Assembly (NCBI RefSeq): GCF_029919115.1
Contig: NZ_CP123990.1
Location: 1,550,001 to 1,614,000 of the forward strand
Origin: Variovorax paradoxus
Lineage (GTDB): Bacteria > Pseudomonadota > Gammaproteobacteria > Burkholderiales > Burkholderiaceae_C
Direction: 5' to 3'
DNA length: 64,000 nt
The notes below the pieces were generated by a model. It was not told the origin of the DNA, did no database searches, and saw only the letters and a program-made list of their open reading frames with translations. A program made the translations under genes and the position numbers. Of the stretch, positions 56,068 through 64,000 are shown one piece after another (positions within the stretch are counted from its first letter, which is position 1; every line of letters starts with the position of its first letter).

Positions 56068-57039
56068 ATGAGATTTCGCGCACTGGCCCTTCTTTCGTTC
56101 GCCGCCGCATTGATTGCTGCAGGCCCCGCAACCGCGCAGCCGTATCCTTCGCGCCCGGTTACCCTCATAGTGCCCCAGGCCGCGGGCGGCACCAACGACA
56201 TCGTGGGTCGCCTTGTGGGCCAGAAGATCGGCGAGGTGATGAACGCCAGCGTGGTGGTCGACAACCGTCCGGGCGCGGGCGGCAACATCGGCACGCAGCT
56301 CGTCGCCAAGGGCCCGAAGGACGGCTACACGCTGCTCATGACCATCAGCAGCAGCCAGGCCATCAACCCCGCGCTCTACAAGAACGCGGGCTTCGACCCG
56401 GTGAAAGACTTCAAGCCCGTGGGCCTGATTGGCGCGGTGCCCAATGTGCTGCTGGTCAACCCTTCTTTTCCCCCCAAGGATTTCAACGAGTTCCTGAAGC
56501 TTGCGCGGGAGAAGGGCGCAAATTACCAGTACGCCTCGGCCGGCAACGGCACGCTCAACCACCTGCTTGGCGAAATGCTCAACAGCATGGCCGGCATCTC
56601 CCTGCAGCACGTGCCGTACAAGGGCGTGGCTCCCGCGCTGAACGACGTGCTCGGCGGGCAACTGCCCATTGTTTTTGCCAGCCTGCCTTCAGCGCTTTCG
56701 CACATCAAGGCCGGCAAGCTGCGCGCGCTGGCGGTGAGCGGCGACAAGCGCTCGCCGGTACTGCCCGACGTGCCCACCATCGGCGAGGCGGTGCCGGGCT
56801 ACAACGGCACGCTGTGGATCGGCCTGTTCGCGCCCGCGGGCGTTCCGCCTGACGTGCTCGCCACGCTGCAAGATGCCACGCGCAAGGCGCTGGCCGCAAA
56901 GGACCTGCGCGACAAGCTCGACCAGCAGGGCGTCGAGATTGCGGCACCCACCACGCCGGAGCAATTCTCGAAGCTGCTGCAGGACGACCTCGCCAAGTGG
57001 GCGCGCATCGTCAAGGCATCGGGCGCCGCCGTGGATTGA
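56068..57039 (+). CDS. Bug family periplasmic solute-binding receptor (TctC-like)
   Basis: 323 residues with a Sec signal peptide (MRFRALALLSFAAALIAAGP, cleavage near residue 23 at ATAQ). Bug family signatures: PVTLIVPQAAGGTNDIVGRL, NRPGAGGNIGTQLVAKGPKD and the central HVPYKGVAPALNDVLGGQL. These receptors bind carboxylates for tripartite tricarboxylate transporters, but no TctA/TctB genes are present. First gene of the LysR-divergent set, probably for a C5 dicarboxylate such as itaconate or mesaconate (inferred). Confidence 0.93.
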   Translation: MRFRALALLSFAAALIAAGPATAQPYPSRPVTLIVPQAAGGTNDIVGRLVGQKIGEVMNASVVVDNRPGAGGNIGTQLVAKGPKDGYTLLMTISSSQAINPALYKNAGFDPVKDFKPVGLIGAVPNVLLVNPSFPPKDFNEFLKLAREKGANYQYASAGNGTLNHLLGEMLNSMAGISLQHVPYKGVAPALNDVLGGQLPIVFASLPSALSHIKAGKLRALAVSGDKRSPVLPDVPTIGEAVPGYNGTLWIGLFAPAGVPPDVLATLQDATRKALAAKDLRDKLDQQGVEIAAPTTPEQFSKLLQDDLAKWARIVKASGAAVD

Positions 57040-57061
57040 TGGACTGACAAGAAAAAGAACC

Positions 57062-57970
57062 ATGAACAATCACGCGCCGGAAAATTCCTCTCCACTGATC
57101 GGCGGCGACACACTCGCAAAGCTCCAGTCATGGCAGGGCCGCAGCGAAATGCTCGCCGACGACATCACCGCCGCACCCGTGCGCGCTCTCTCGGCCACGC
57201 TGGACCGCGACGACCCGCTGCCCGCCGCCGGCACGCGCCTGCCCGAGCTCTGGCACTGGCTCTACTTCTTGCCTCACCATCGCCAATCCGAAATCGGCGA
57301 AGACGGCCATGCGAAGCGCGGCGGTTTCCTGCCGCCCGTGCCGCTACCGCGCCGCATGTGGGCCGGCGGACGGCTGGTGTGGGAGAAGGGCAATCCGCTG
57401 CAAGTCGGCGACACGGTCGAGCGCACTTCGACCATCGCTTCGGTCACCCACAAGGCAGGCCGCACCGGCGAACTGGTGTTCGTGCTCGTGCGCCATGAAG
57501 TGCGCAACGCGCATGGCCTGGCGCTCACCGAAGAGCACGACATCGTCTATCGCGCCGCGGCCGCGGCCGACGAGAAAACCCCGCCGCCCACGCCGGCGCC
57601 GAAAGACGCCGCCTTCAGCCGCGAGATCGTTCCCGACGACGTGCTGCTGTTCCGCTACTCGGCACTCACCTTCAACGGCCACCGCATTCACTACGACCGC
57701 CGCTACGTGACGCAGGTCGAGGGCTATCCGGGCCTGATCGTGCATGGCCCGCTCATTGCCACGCTGCTGGTCGACCTGCTGCGCCGCAACGTGCCGGGCG
57801 CGCAACTCGCACGCTTCGAATTCCGCGCCGTGCGGCCGACCTTCGACATCGCGCCGTTCCGCGTGCACGGCAAGCCGGCCGAAGGCAGCACCGACAGCAA
57901 GACTTTCAGCCTGTGGGGCGAAGACGCCGACGGCTGGCTCACTATGCAGGCCACGGCCGTGCTCGCATGA
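57062..57970 (+). CDS. MaoC/FAS1-like dehydratase, probable itaconyl- or mesaconyl-CoA hydratase
   Basis: 302 residues from ATG at 57062. Two hot-dog halves: the N-terminal FAS1-like dehydratase domain (LPPVPLPRRMWAGGRLVW, about 90-107) and a C-terminal MaoC-like part with FRYSALTFNGHRIHYDRRYV (about 197-216), where the hydratase Asp/His motif is expected, and GYPGLIVHGPLIATLL. This architecture is that of mesaconyl-C4-CoA hydratase and itaconyl-CoA hydratase (Ich). It would hydrate the unsaturated acyl-CoA made by the downstream CoA-transferase. Confidence 0.85.
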   Translation: MNNHAPENSSPLIGGDTLAKLQSWQGRSEMLADDITAAPVRALSATLDRDDPLPAAGTRLPELWHWLYFLPHHRQSEIGEDGHAKRGGFLPPVPLPRRMWAGGRLVWEKGNPLQVGDTVERTSTIASVTHKAGRTGELVFVLVRHEVRNAHGLALTEEHDIVYRAAAAADEKTPPPTPAPKDAAFSREIVPDDVLLFRYSALTFNGHRIHYDRRYVTQVEGYPGLIVHGPLIATLLVDLLRRNVPGAQLARFEFRAVRPTFDIAPFRVHGKPAEGSTDSKTFSLWGEDADGWLTMQATAVLA

Positions 57971-57989
57971 ACACAGGGAGAACAAGCGC

Positions 57990-59171
57990 ATGACAAGACC
58001 CCTCGACGGCATTACCGTGGTTTCGCTCGAGCACGCGATTGCCGCACCGTTCTGCACACGGCAACTGGCCGACCTCGGCGCCCGCGTCATCAAGGTGGAG
58101 CGGCCCGGCGTCGGTGACTTTGCGCGCGCCTACGACGCCCGCGTGGGGGGCGAGGCGTCGCACTTCGTGTGGGTGAACCGCTCGAAGGAAAGCCTCACGC
58201 TCGACCTCAAGCAGCCCGCCGCTCTGGCCGTTCTGCAAGAACTGGTGGCCGGGGCCGACGTGCTGGTGCAGAACCTCGCGCCCGGTGCCGCCGCCCGCAT
58301 GGGACTGGGCGCCGAAGCGCTGCAGGCGAAGCATCCGCGGCTCATCGTGTGCGACATCTCGGGTTACGGCGAAGACGGCCCCTACCGCGACAAGAAGGCC
58401 TACGACCTCTTGATACAGAGCGAAGCGGGCTTCCTGTCAGTCACGGGCACCCCGGACGATCCGTGCAAGTCCGGCAACTCCATCGCCGATATTGCAGCGG
58501 GCATGTATGCGTACACCGGCATCCTCGCGGCGCTGCTGCAGCGTGGCAAGACCGGCAAGGGCTCGCACATCGACGTGTCCATGCTCGAGTCGCTCGCCGA
58601 GTGGATGGGCTACCCGATGTACTACGCCTACGAGGGCGCGCCACCCCCGCCGCGCAGCGCCGCATCGCACGCCACCATCTACCCCTACGGTCCGTTTCCC
58701 GCGGGCGACGGCGGCACGGTGATGCTGGGCCTGCAGAACGAGCGCGAATGGCGCGCGTTCTGCGAGAAGGTGCTGCTGCAGGCGGAGCTTGCCACCGATG
58801 CGCGCTTCGACAGCAACGCCCGGCGCAACGAGAACCGCGAAGCGCTGCGCACCATCATCGTGGAGACCTTCGCCGCGCTCGGCACCGCGCAGGTGCTCGA
58901 GCGCCTCGATGCCGCGCAGATTGCCAACGCACGCATGAACGACATGGCGGGGCTCTGGGCGCATCCGCAATTGCAGGCGCGCGACCGCTGGCGGCAGGTG
59001 GGTTCGCCGGCCGGGGACATTCCGGCGCTGTTGCCCGCAGGCCGCCAGAGCGCGTTCGACTACCGCATGGACCCGGTGCCCGCCGTGGGCGAGCACACCG
59101 AGGCCATTCTGCGCAGCCTAGGGCGGGGCAATGCCGACATTGCGGCTTTGCGAGAGGCAGGGGCGGTGTGA
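57990..59171 (+). CDS. Class III CoA-transferase (CaiB/BaiF family)
   Basis: 393 residues from ATG at 57990 with AGGGAG upstream. Signatures: MTRPLDGITVVSLEHAIAAP, GARVIKVERPGVGDFAR, VNRSKESLTLDLK and DLLIQSEAGFLSVTG; the active-site Asp of the family should lie in the KAYDLLIQ segment (about residue 135). It would activate the dicarboxylate by CoA transfer from a donor acyl-CoA. Pseudomonas Ict (itaconate CoA-transferase) belongs to this family and sits beside the same kinds of genes. Substrate is an inference from the neighbours. Confidence 0.9.
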   Translation: MTRPLDGITVVSLEHAIAAPFCTRQLADLGARVIKVERPGVGDFARAYDARVGGEASHFVWVNRSKESLTLDLKQPAALAVLQELVAGADVLVQNLAPGAAARMGLGAEALQAKHPRLIVCDISGYGEDGPYRDKKAYDLLIQSEAGFLSVTGTPDDPCKSGNSIADIAAGMYAYTGILAALLQRGKTGKGSHIDVSMLESLAEWMGYPMYYAYEGAPPPPRSAASHATIYPYGPFPAGDGGTVMLGLQNEREWRAFCEKVLLQAELATDARFDSNARRNENREALRTIIVETFAALGTAQVLERLDAAQIANARMNDMAGLWAHPQLQARDRWRQVGSPAGDIPALLPAGRQSAFDYRMDPVPAVGEHTEAILRSLGRGNADIAALREAGAV

Positions 59172-60040
59172 GCCCGATGGATGCAGCTTCGCCGCTGGCC
59201 TTGGCACGTACGTTCCTGTTCGTGCCTGCTGACCGCCCCGAGCGCCATGCGCGTGCGCTGGCCAGCGGCGCGGGCGGCGTGATCGTCGACCTGGAAGACG
59301 CCGTGGCGCCCGATCGAAAGGCGGAGGCGCGCGCGCTGCTGAAGGCTTCTTTCTCTGCCTTGAGCGTGGCGCAGCGCCAGCGCCTGCTGGTGCGCATCAA
59401 CGCCAGTGGTACGCCATGGCACGACAACGACCGGGCCGAGGTGGGCGAGCTCGTCGCTCAAGGCCTGATTGCCGGCGTGATGCTGCCGAAGGCCGAGCGT
59501 GCTGCCGACCTGCAGCAACTCGGTGTAGTTATCGGACCGAACGGCCTGATCGTGCCGTTGATCGAATCGGCCGCGGGCCTGGAAGCCGCGCGCGAACTCG
59601 CGGCGGCACCGCAGGTGCTGCGGCTCGCCTTCGGCAATCTCGATTTCCAGGCCGACCTGGGGCTTGCCTGCGATGCGGACGAAGCCGAGCTGGTGCCCGT
59701 GCGCCTGGCACTGGTGCTCGCCTCGCGCCGCGCCGGGCTTGCGGCGCCCATCGACGGCGTCACCCCCGATTGGCGCGACATGGCGCGGCTTGCCAACGAC
59801 GCGGCCCGCGCACGGCGCGGCGGCTTCGGCGCCAAGCTTTGCATTCACCCGGACCAGGTCGCGCCCGTGCATGCCGCGCTCGGCCCAAGCACGGGCGAAC
59901 TCGCATGGGCGCGCCGAGTGATGGATGCGACCCGAGCCGCGGGCGGCGGTGTCGTCAGCCTCGACGGACGCATGGTCGACGCACCGGTGGTGCGCCTCGC
60001 AGAACGCCTGCTGGCACTCGAATCGCAAGCTCCGCCCTGA
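59168..60040 (+). CDS. HpcH/HpaI family CoA lyase (CitE-like), probable citramalyl-CoA lyase
   Basis: 290 residues from GTG at 59168 overlapping the previous stop (GTGA); ATG at 59177 is an alternative. CitE signatures: TFLFVPADRPERHARALASGA, VDLEDAVAPDRKAEAR (Glu/Asp metal ligands), LPKAER (about 110), PLIESAAGL and LAFGNLDFQADLG (about 160). Members split citryl-, malyl- or citramalyl-CoA. Here the chain hydratase, CoA-transferase and lyase fits (S)-citramalyl-CoA cleavage to acetyl-CoA and pyruvate. Confidence 0.88.
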   Translation: MSPMDAASPLALARTFLFVPADRPERHARALASGAGGVIVDLEDAVAPDRKAEARALLKASFSALSVAQRQRLLVRINASGTPWHDNDRAEVGELVAQGLIAGVMLPKAERAADLQQLGVVIGPNGLIVPLIESAAGLEAARELAAAPQVLRLAFGNLDFQADLGLACDADEAELVPVRLALVLASRRAGLAAPIDGVTPDWRDMARLANDAARARRGGFGAKLCIHPDQVAPVHAALGPSTGELAWARRVMDATRAAGGGVVSLDGRMVDAPVVRLAERLLALESQAPP

Positions 60041-60092
60041 AGGCGGCGGGGCTTCGGACATTCCAAACCAACAACCTCAAGGAGACAACGAA

Positions 60093-61097
60093 GTGAAAGC
60101 AACAAGGAACTGGAAGATGCGGGCCGTGCTCGCGGTGTGCACGGGCGCCTGCCTCATGGCGGTTCAAGCACCAGCCACCGCGCAGGCCCCCTGGCCCGAC
60201 AAGCCCATCACCATGGTCGTGCCGTATTCGGCCGGCGGCCCCACCGACGTGGTGGCGCGCATGCTGGCCATTCCCATGGGCAAGTCGCTCGGGCAGACCG
60301 TCATCGTCGAGAACACGGTGGGTGCGGGCGGCACCATCGCGCCCGGGCGCGTGGCCAAGGCGGCGCCCAACGGCTACACCATCCTGATCCATCACATGGG
60401 CATGGCCACCGCGCCGGCGCTCTACAAGAAGCTCAGCTACGACCCGCTGAAAGACTTCGAATACGTCGGCCAGGTGATGGACGTGCCGATGACGCTGCTT
60501 TCACGCAAGGATTTTCCGGCCAACAACTTCCAGGAACTGCTGGGCTATGTGAAGGCAAACAAGGACAAGGTCACGCTCGCCAACGCCGGCGTTGGTGCGG
60601 TGTCGCAGCTGTGCGGCATGCTTCTGGCGCATCAGATCGGCGTGCAGCTCACCACCGTGCCTTACAAAGGCGCCGGCCCCGCGCTCAACGACCTCATGGG
60701 CGGGCAGGTCGACCTGCTGTGCGACCAGACCACGCAGACCGCGCCGGTCATCAAGGACGGCAATCGCGTGAAGGTGTTCGGCGTGACCACGCCCAAGCGG
60801 CTGTCGAGCATGCCCAACATCCCGACGCTCGACGAGCAGGGGCTCAAGGGCTTCGACGTGAAGGTGTGGCACGGCATCTACGCGCCCAAGGGCACGCCGC
60901 CGGCGGTGATGCAAAAGCTCAACACGGCGCTGCGGGCGGCGCTGCAGGACGACATGGTCAAGCATCGCTTCGCCGAACTGAGCACCGAGGCCGTGCCGAT
61001 GGACAAGGTCACGCCCGAAGCCCTGCGCACCCACCTCGCGGCCGAGACCGAGAAGTGGGGCAAGGTGATTCGCGCAGCGGGCGTGCAGGCGGACTGA
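60093..61097 (+). CDS. Bug family periplasmic solute-binding receptor, second copy
   Basis: 334 residues from GTG at 60093 with AAGGAG upstream. Signal peptide to about residue 31 (ATAQ). Bug signatures: ITMVVPYSAGGPTDVVARML, ENTVGAGGTIAPGRVAKAAPNG and TTVPYKGAGPALNDLMGGQV. Sequence is clearly different from the first receptor at 56068, so the pair is not a recent duplication. It closes the module, 52 bp after the lyase gene. It is convergent with the molybdenum hydroxylase gene. Confidence 0.92.
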   Translation: MKATRNWKMRAVLAVCTGACLMAVQAPATAQAPWPDKPITMVVPYSAGGPTDVVARMLAIPMGKSLGQTVIVENTVGAGGTIAPGRVAKAAPNGYTILIHHMGMATAPALYKKLSYDPLKDFEYVGQVMDVPMTLLSRKDFPANNFQELLGYVKANKDKVTLANAGVGAVSQLCGMLLAHQIGVQLTTVPYKGAGPALNDLMGGQVDLLCDQTTQTAPVIKDGNRVKVFGVTTPKRLSSMPNIPTLDEQGLKGFDVKVWHGIYAPKGTPPAVMQKLNTALRAALQDDMVKHRFAELSTEAVPMDKVTPEALRTHLAAETEKWGKVIRAAGVQAD

Positions 61098-61125
61098 GCC
61101 TTGCCGCGGCCTGCCGGGCGGCGGC

Positions 61126-63375
61126 TTACGCCAGGTTGAAAGGCAGCTGGCGCAGCGGCTTGCCCGTCAGCCGCGCCAGGGCGTTGGCGAACGCCGGCGC
61201 CAGCGGCGGCAGGCCCGGCTCGCCGATGCCGGTGGGCGCGTCGGCGCTCGGCACCACGTGCACCTCGAACTCCGGCATGTGGGTGATGCGGGCCACGGCA
61301 AAGTCGCCGAAGTTGCTTTGCTGCACTTCACCGTCCTTCAGCGTGATGGCGCCGCCCGGCAGGCACATCGACAGGCCCATGACCGCGGCACCCTGCACCT
61401 GCGCCTCCACGCTGCGCGGATTGACGGCGAGGTTGCAGTGCACGCCGGCGGTGGCGCGGTGCAGAACCGGCTGGCCGTCTTTCACCGAAGCTTCCACCAC
61501 ATAGGCCACCACCGACTGGAAGGACTCGTGCACCGCCACGCCCCAGGCGCGGCCCTGTGCCAGCTGCTTGTTGCCGTAGCCGCTCTTGTCGACCGCCATT
61601 TGCAGCGCGGCGCGATGGCGCGGGTGCTTGTCTCCGAAGAGCTGCATGCGATAGGCCACCGGGTCCTGCTTTGTGCTGTGCGCGATCTCGTCGATGAGCG
61701 TTTCCATCACGAAGGCGGTGTGCGTGGAACCCACGCTGCGCCACCACAGCACCGGCACGTTGACCTTGGGATGGTGCACGGTCAGGCGCATCGGCAGCGG
61801 GTACGGTTCGCGCATGCCCTCTGTGGCTGACGCGTCGATGCCGTCCTTGACCTGGAACGACTCGAACACCGTTCCCGTGAGGATCGACTGGCCCACGATG
61901 ACGTGGTCCCACGCCAGCACCTTGCCGCGCTCGTTGAAGCCGATGCGTGCGCGGTGCAGGTGCATGGGGCGGTAGTAGCCGCCCTTGATGTCGTCCTCGC
62001 GGCTCCACAGCAGGCGCACCGGCGCGGTCAGGCCCGCGGTGCGCGCGGCCTTGGCGATCTGGCAGGCCTCGACCACGTAGTCGCTCGAGCCCACGAAGCG
62101 ACGGCCGAAGCCGCCGCCCGCCATTTGCACATGCACGCTCACCTGCTCGGGCTTGAGGCCCAGCACACGTGCCGCCGCGGCGGCGTCCAGCCCGGCGCTC
62201 TGCGTGCCGACCCAGAGCTCGGCGCGGTCGGCCGACAGCTTCACGGTGCAGTTCAGCGGCTCCATGGGCGCATGGGCCAGGTAGGGGAACACGAACTCGG
62301 CTTCGAGCTGTTTGGGCGCCTTGGCCAGCGGTGCCATGTCGGCATCGAACTTGCGCGGGCCGGGCTTGGCGGCCAGTTCGCGATATTGCGCCAATTGCTT
62401 TTCGCTGTCGACCTTTTCGACGGCGGAGGTGTCCCACTGCAGCTTCAGCGCATCGCGGCCCATCTTGGCCGGCCAGTAGCCGTCGGCCACCACCGCCACG
62501 CCTTCGGCGCCGCGATCGAGCGGCACGCGCAGCACGACCTTCACGCCCTTGACTGCGCGCGCAGCGCTGTCGTCCACCGACTTCAGCCGCGCGCCGAACA
62601 CCGGCGGATGGGCCACCACCGCGGTGAGTTGCCCGGGCTGCTTGACGTCGATGCCGAAGTCTTGCCGGCCACTGCTCTTGGCGCGTGCGTCCAGCCGCGT
62701 GGTGGGCCGGCCGATGATGCGGAAGTCCTTCGGGTCTTTGAGCGTGACCTTCTCGGGCACCGGCAATGCCATGGCGGCTTCGGCCAGTTCGCCGTAGCCC
62801 AGCTTGCGTCCGCCCGGGCCCAGCACAGTGCCGGCCTGTGTGCGCAGCGTGGCCACGTCCACATTCCACCTTGCGGCTGCGGCCGACAGCAGCATGGCCC
62901 GTGCACGGGCGCCAAGCTCGCGGTATTGCGTGAAGCTGTTCTTGATGGAGTTGGAGCCGCCGGTCAGGTGCATGCCGAACACGGGGTCGTGGTAGGCCGC
63001 ATCGTTGGTGCCGCTCTTGCTGCGCACCAGGCTCCAGTCGGCATCGAGCTCTTCGGCCAGGATCATCGGCAGGCCCGTCTGCACGCCTTGGCCAAATTCA
63101 AGCCGGTTGTGGGTGACCGTGACTTCGCCGTTGCGGGCAATCTGCACGAAGGCAAGCGGCTGCTGCGTGGGCTTGAGTCCGCCGGCCGCTTTGGCCGCAC
63201 CGTCGGCCTGCGCCATGGCCATGTGCGGAAACGCGCCAATCGCCAAACCGCCCACGCCAGCCAGCTTCAGGAAGCTGCGGCGGGGCAGGGCGGCGGCGTC
63301 GTCGGGCTGGCTTGCGGCCAGCAGGCGTTGCAGGGCGCGCGGGAGTTCGCTCGGATCGATATGGGTGGGCAACAT
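61126..63375 (-). CDS. Molybdopterin-binding subunit of IorAB-type hydroxylase (isoquinoline 1-oxidoreductase beta-like)
   Basis: 749 residues from ATG at 63375. An N-terminal Tat-like signal (RRSFLKLAGVGGLAIGA, about 33-49) followed by the MoCo-binding domain: FGQGVQTGLPMILAEELD, GGGFGRRFVGSSDYVVEA and GEPGLPPLAPAFANALARL near the end, which holds the catalytic Glu (about 727). Export is by the twin-arginine route, with the small Fe-S subunit hitch-hiking. It oxidises aldehydes or N-heterocycles; the substrate cannot be read. It is 13 bp downstream of the 2Fe-2S subunit. Confidence 0.9.
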   Translation of the reverse strand: MLPTHIDPSELPRALQRLLAASQPDDAAALPRRSFLKLAGVGGLAIGAFPHMAMAQADGAAKAAGGLKPTQQPLAFVQIARNGEVTVTHNRLEFGQGVQTGLPMILAEELDADWSLVRSKSGTNDAAYHDPVFGMHLTGGSNSIKNSFTQYRELGARARAMLLSAAAARWNVDVATLRTQAGTVLGPGGRKLGYGELAEAAMALPVPEKVTLKDPKDFRIIGRPTTRLDARAKSSGRQDFGIDVKQPGQLTAVVAHPPVFGARLKSVDDSAARAVKGVKVVLRVPLDRGAEGVAVVADGYWPAKMGRDALKLQWDTSAVEKVDSEKQLAQYRELAAKPGPRKFDADMAPLAKAPKQLEAEFVFPYLAHAPMEPLNCTVKLSADRAELWVGTQSAGLDAAAAARVLGLKPEQVSVHVQMAGGGFGRRFVGSSDYVVEACQIAKAARTAGLTAPVRLLWSREDDIKGGYYRPMHLHRARIGFNERGKVLAWDHVIVGQSILTGTVFESFQVKDGIDASATEGMREPYPLPMRLTVHHPKVNVPVLWWRSVGSTHTAFVMETLIDEIAHSTKQDPVAYRMQLFGDKHPRHRAALQMAVDKSGYGNKQLAQGRAWGVAVHESFQSVVAYVVEASVKDGQPVLHRATAGVHCNLAVNPRSVEAQVQGAAVMGLSMCLPGGAITLKDGEVQQSNFGDFAVARITHMPEFEVHVVPSADAPTGIGEPGLPPLAPAFANALARLTGKPLRQLPFNLA

Positions 63376-63388
63376 GTAGCGTGCTCCT

Positions 63389-63862
63389 TCAGGCCAGGGT
63401 CTTGGCGGCATCGGCCACCGCGGCCCGGATGCGGGCATAGGTGCCGCAGCGGCAGATGTTGCCGGCCATGGCCGAATCGATCTCGTCCGCGCTGGGCTGC
63501 TTGCCGGGCGGCAGCGATTTGATGAACGCCGTGGCGCTCATGATCTGCCCGCTCTGGCAGTAGCCGCACTGCGCCACGTCGTGCTTCACCCATGCGGCAT
63601 GCACGGCCGCGCCGACCCGGTCGCTGCCGTCGGTGGCGGCTTCGATGGTGACGATCTTCTTGCCTTCGGCCGCCGAGATGGGCGTGATGCACGAGCGGAT
63701 GGCCTGGCCGTCCAGGTGCACGGTGCAGGCACCGCACAGCGCGGCGCCGCAGCCGAACTTGGTGCCGGTCATGCCCAGCGTGTCGCGCAGGGCCCAGAGG
63801 ATGGGGGTGCCGGGATCGGCGTCGACCGTGTGTTCACGGCCATTGACGTGGAGCGCGCTCAT
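63389..63862 (-). CDS. 2Fe-2S subunit of IorAB-type hydroxylase
   Basis: 157 residues from ATG at 63862 (GGAG upstream). Ferredoxin-like N-terminal part with CGAALCGACTVHLDG (about 38-52) for one [2Fe-2S] and the helical C-terminal part with CGYCQSGQI (about 99) and CRCGTY (about 137) for the other. It has no signal peptide, as expected for the partner that is exported with the Tat substrate. It transfers electrons to a cytochrome c, encoded just upstream. Confidence 0.95.
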   Translation of the reverse strand: MSALHVNGREHTVDADPGTPILWALRDTLGMTGTKFGCGAALCGACTVHLDGQAIRSCITPISAAEGKKIVTIEAATDGSDRVGAAVHAAWVKHDVAQCGYCQSGQIMSATAFIKSLPPGKQPSADEIDSAMAGNICRCGTYARIRAAVADAAKTLA

Positions 63863-63903
63863 GTTCTGTTCTCCGCAGGGTGGGGTGTGATGGTTTCTTG
63901 TGA

Positions 63904-64000
63904 CTACTTGGCGCCGTCGAGCAGCCATTGCGCGAGCAGCTGTGCGTCAGCGTCGGGAACCTGTGCTTGCGGGGGCATCGGCATCGAACCCCACTTTCCG
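63904..64000 (-). CDS. Cytochrome c, C-terminal part (cut by window edge)
   Basis: The last 31 residues, read from the window end, are GKWGSMPMPPQAQVPDADAQ followed by LLAQWLLDGAK. GxWGSxPMPP with the distal Met and a closing helix AQLLAQWLL matches class I cytochromes c (c8/c551 type). The heme-binding CxxCH lies outside the window. It is probably the electron acceptor of the molybdenum hydroxylase and the first gene of that operon in the visible part. Confidence 0.8.
   Translation of the reverse strand, partial: GKWGSMPMPPQAQVPDADAQLLAQWLLDGAK

Overview
This is a GC-rich chromosomal segment from a betaproteobacterium. Codon use, the Bug-type solute receptors, class I PHA synthase, maleylpyruvate isomerase-type GST and long strings of stress genes point to the Comamonadaceae, most likely Variovorax or a close relative. 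The genus is an inference from gene content, not a measured match. No rRNA, tRNA, transposase, integrase or CRISPR array was seen.

Layout. 1-2.3 kb: a leftward heat-shock-type operon (two Hsp20 proteins, a small unknown, a phosphoribosyltransferase and the start of an erythromycin-esterase-like gene) behind a candidate sigma-32 promoter. 2.5-3.4 kb: two small unknowns. 3.6-20.8 kb: a rightward alpha-glucan/trehalose operon, glgB - glgE - treS::maltokinase - MscS-like channel - glgX - treZ - malQ::treY. It holds both the GlgE route (trehalose to maltose-1-phosphate to branched glucan) and the TreYZ route (glucan back to trehalose). 21-25.8 kb: a lower-GC accessory stretch of small, single, leftward genes (membrane protein, unknowns, VOC protein, RidA) separated by related hairpin repeats, followed by a gene with a near-perfect LexA box. 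Next comes an unknown gene preceded by a structured leader that has the seqA/seqB/seqC architecture of the phage P4 immunity (CI RNA) region. 26-28.4 kb: PRC-barrel protein, MerR regulator and a divergent methyltransferase. 28.4-33.4 kb: a cytochrome oxidase cluster (fused subunits I+III, subunit II with a heme c domain, two cytochromes c). It contains three exact 67-bp tandem duplications that break frames and look like assembly joins.

33.4-42.6 kb: general-stress genes (periplasmic unknown, PoxB-like ThDP enzyme, basic KGG-rich protein, CBS protein, isochorismatase-like hydrolase, SDR, DUF3182 protein, alpha/beta hydrolase, two hemerythrins). 42.6-45.3 kb: polyamine genes (PuuB-like oxidase, homospermidine synthase). 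45.5-51.4 kb: ClsC-like phospholipase D, NlpD-like M23 protein, CreA, NUDIX, a fumarylpyruvate hydrolase and maleylpyruvate isomerase pair, PgeF. 51.5-54.5 kb: phaC-phaA with a strong terminator, then a repeat-rich intergenic region. 55.0-61.1 kb: a LysR regulator divergent from a module of Bug receptor, MaoC-type hydratase, class III CoA-transferase, CitE-like lyase and a second Bug receptor, resembling itaconate/mesaconate degradation. 61.1-64 kb: an IorAB-type molybdenum hydroxylase with a cytochrome c partner cut by the window edge.

The items most worth a second look are the P4-like RNA switch (25.79-26.0 kb), the cassette-like repeat array (21.8-24.1 kb), the LexA-controlled orphan (25.0-25.36 kb), the malQ::treY fusion, and the 67-bp duplications, which should be corrected before the oxidase genes are interpreted.
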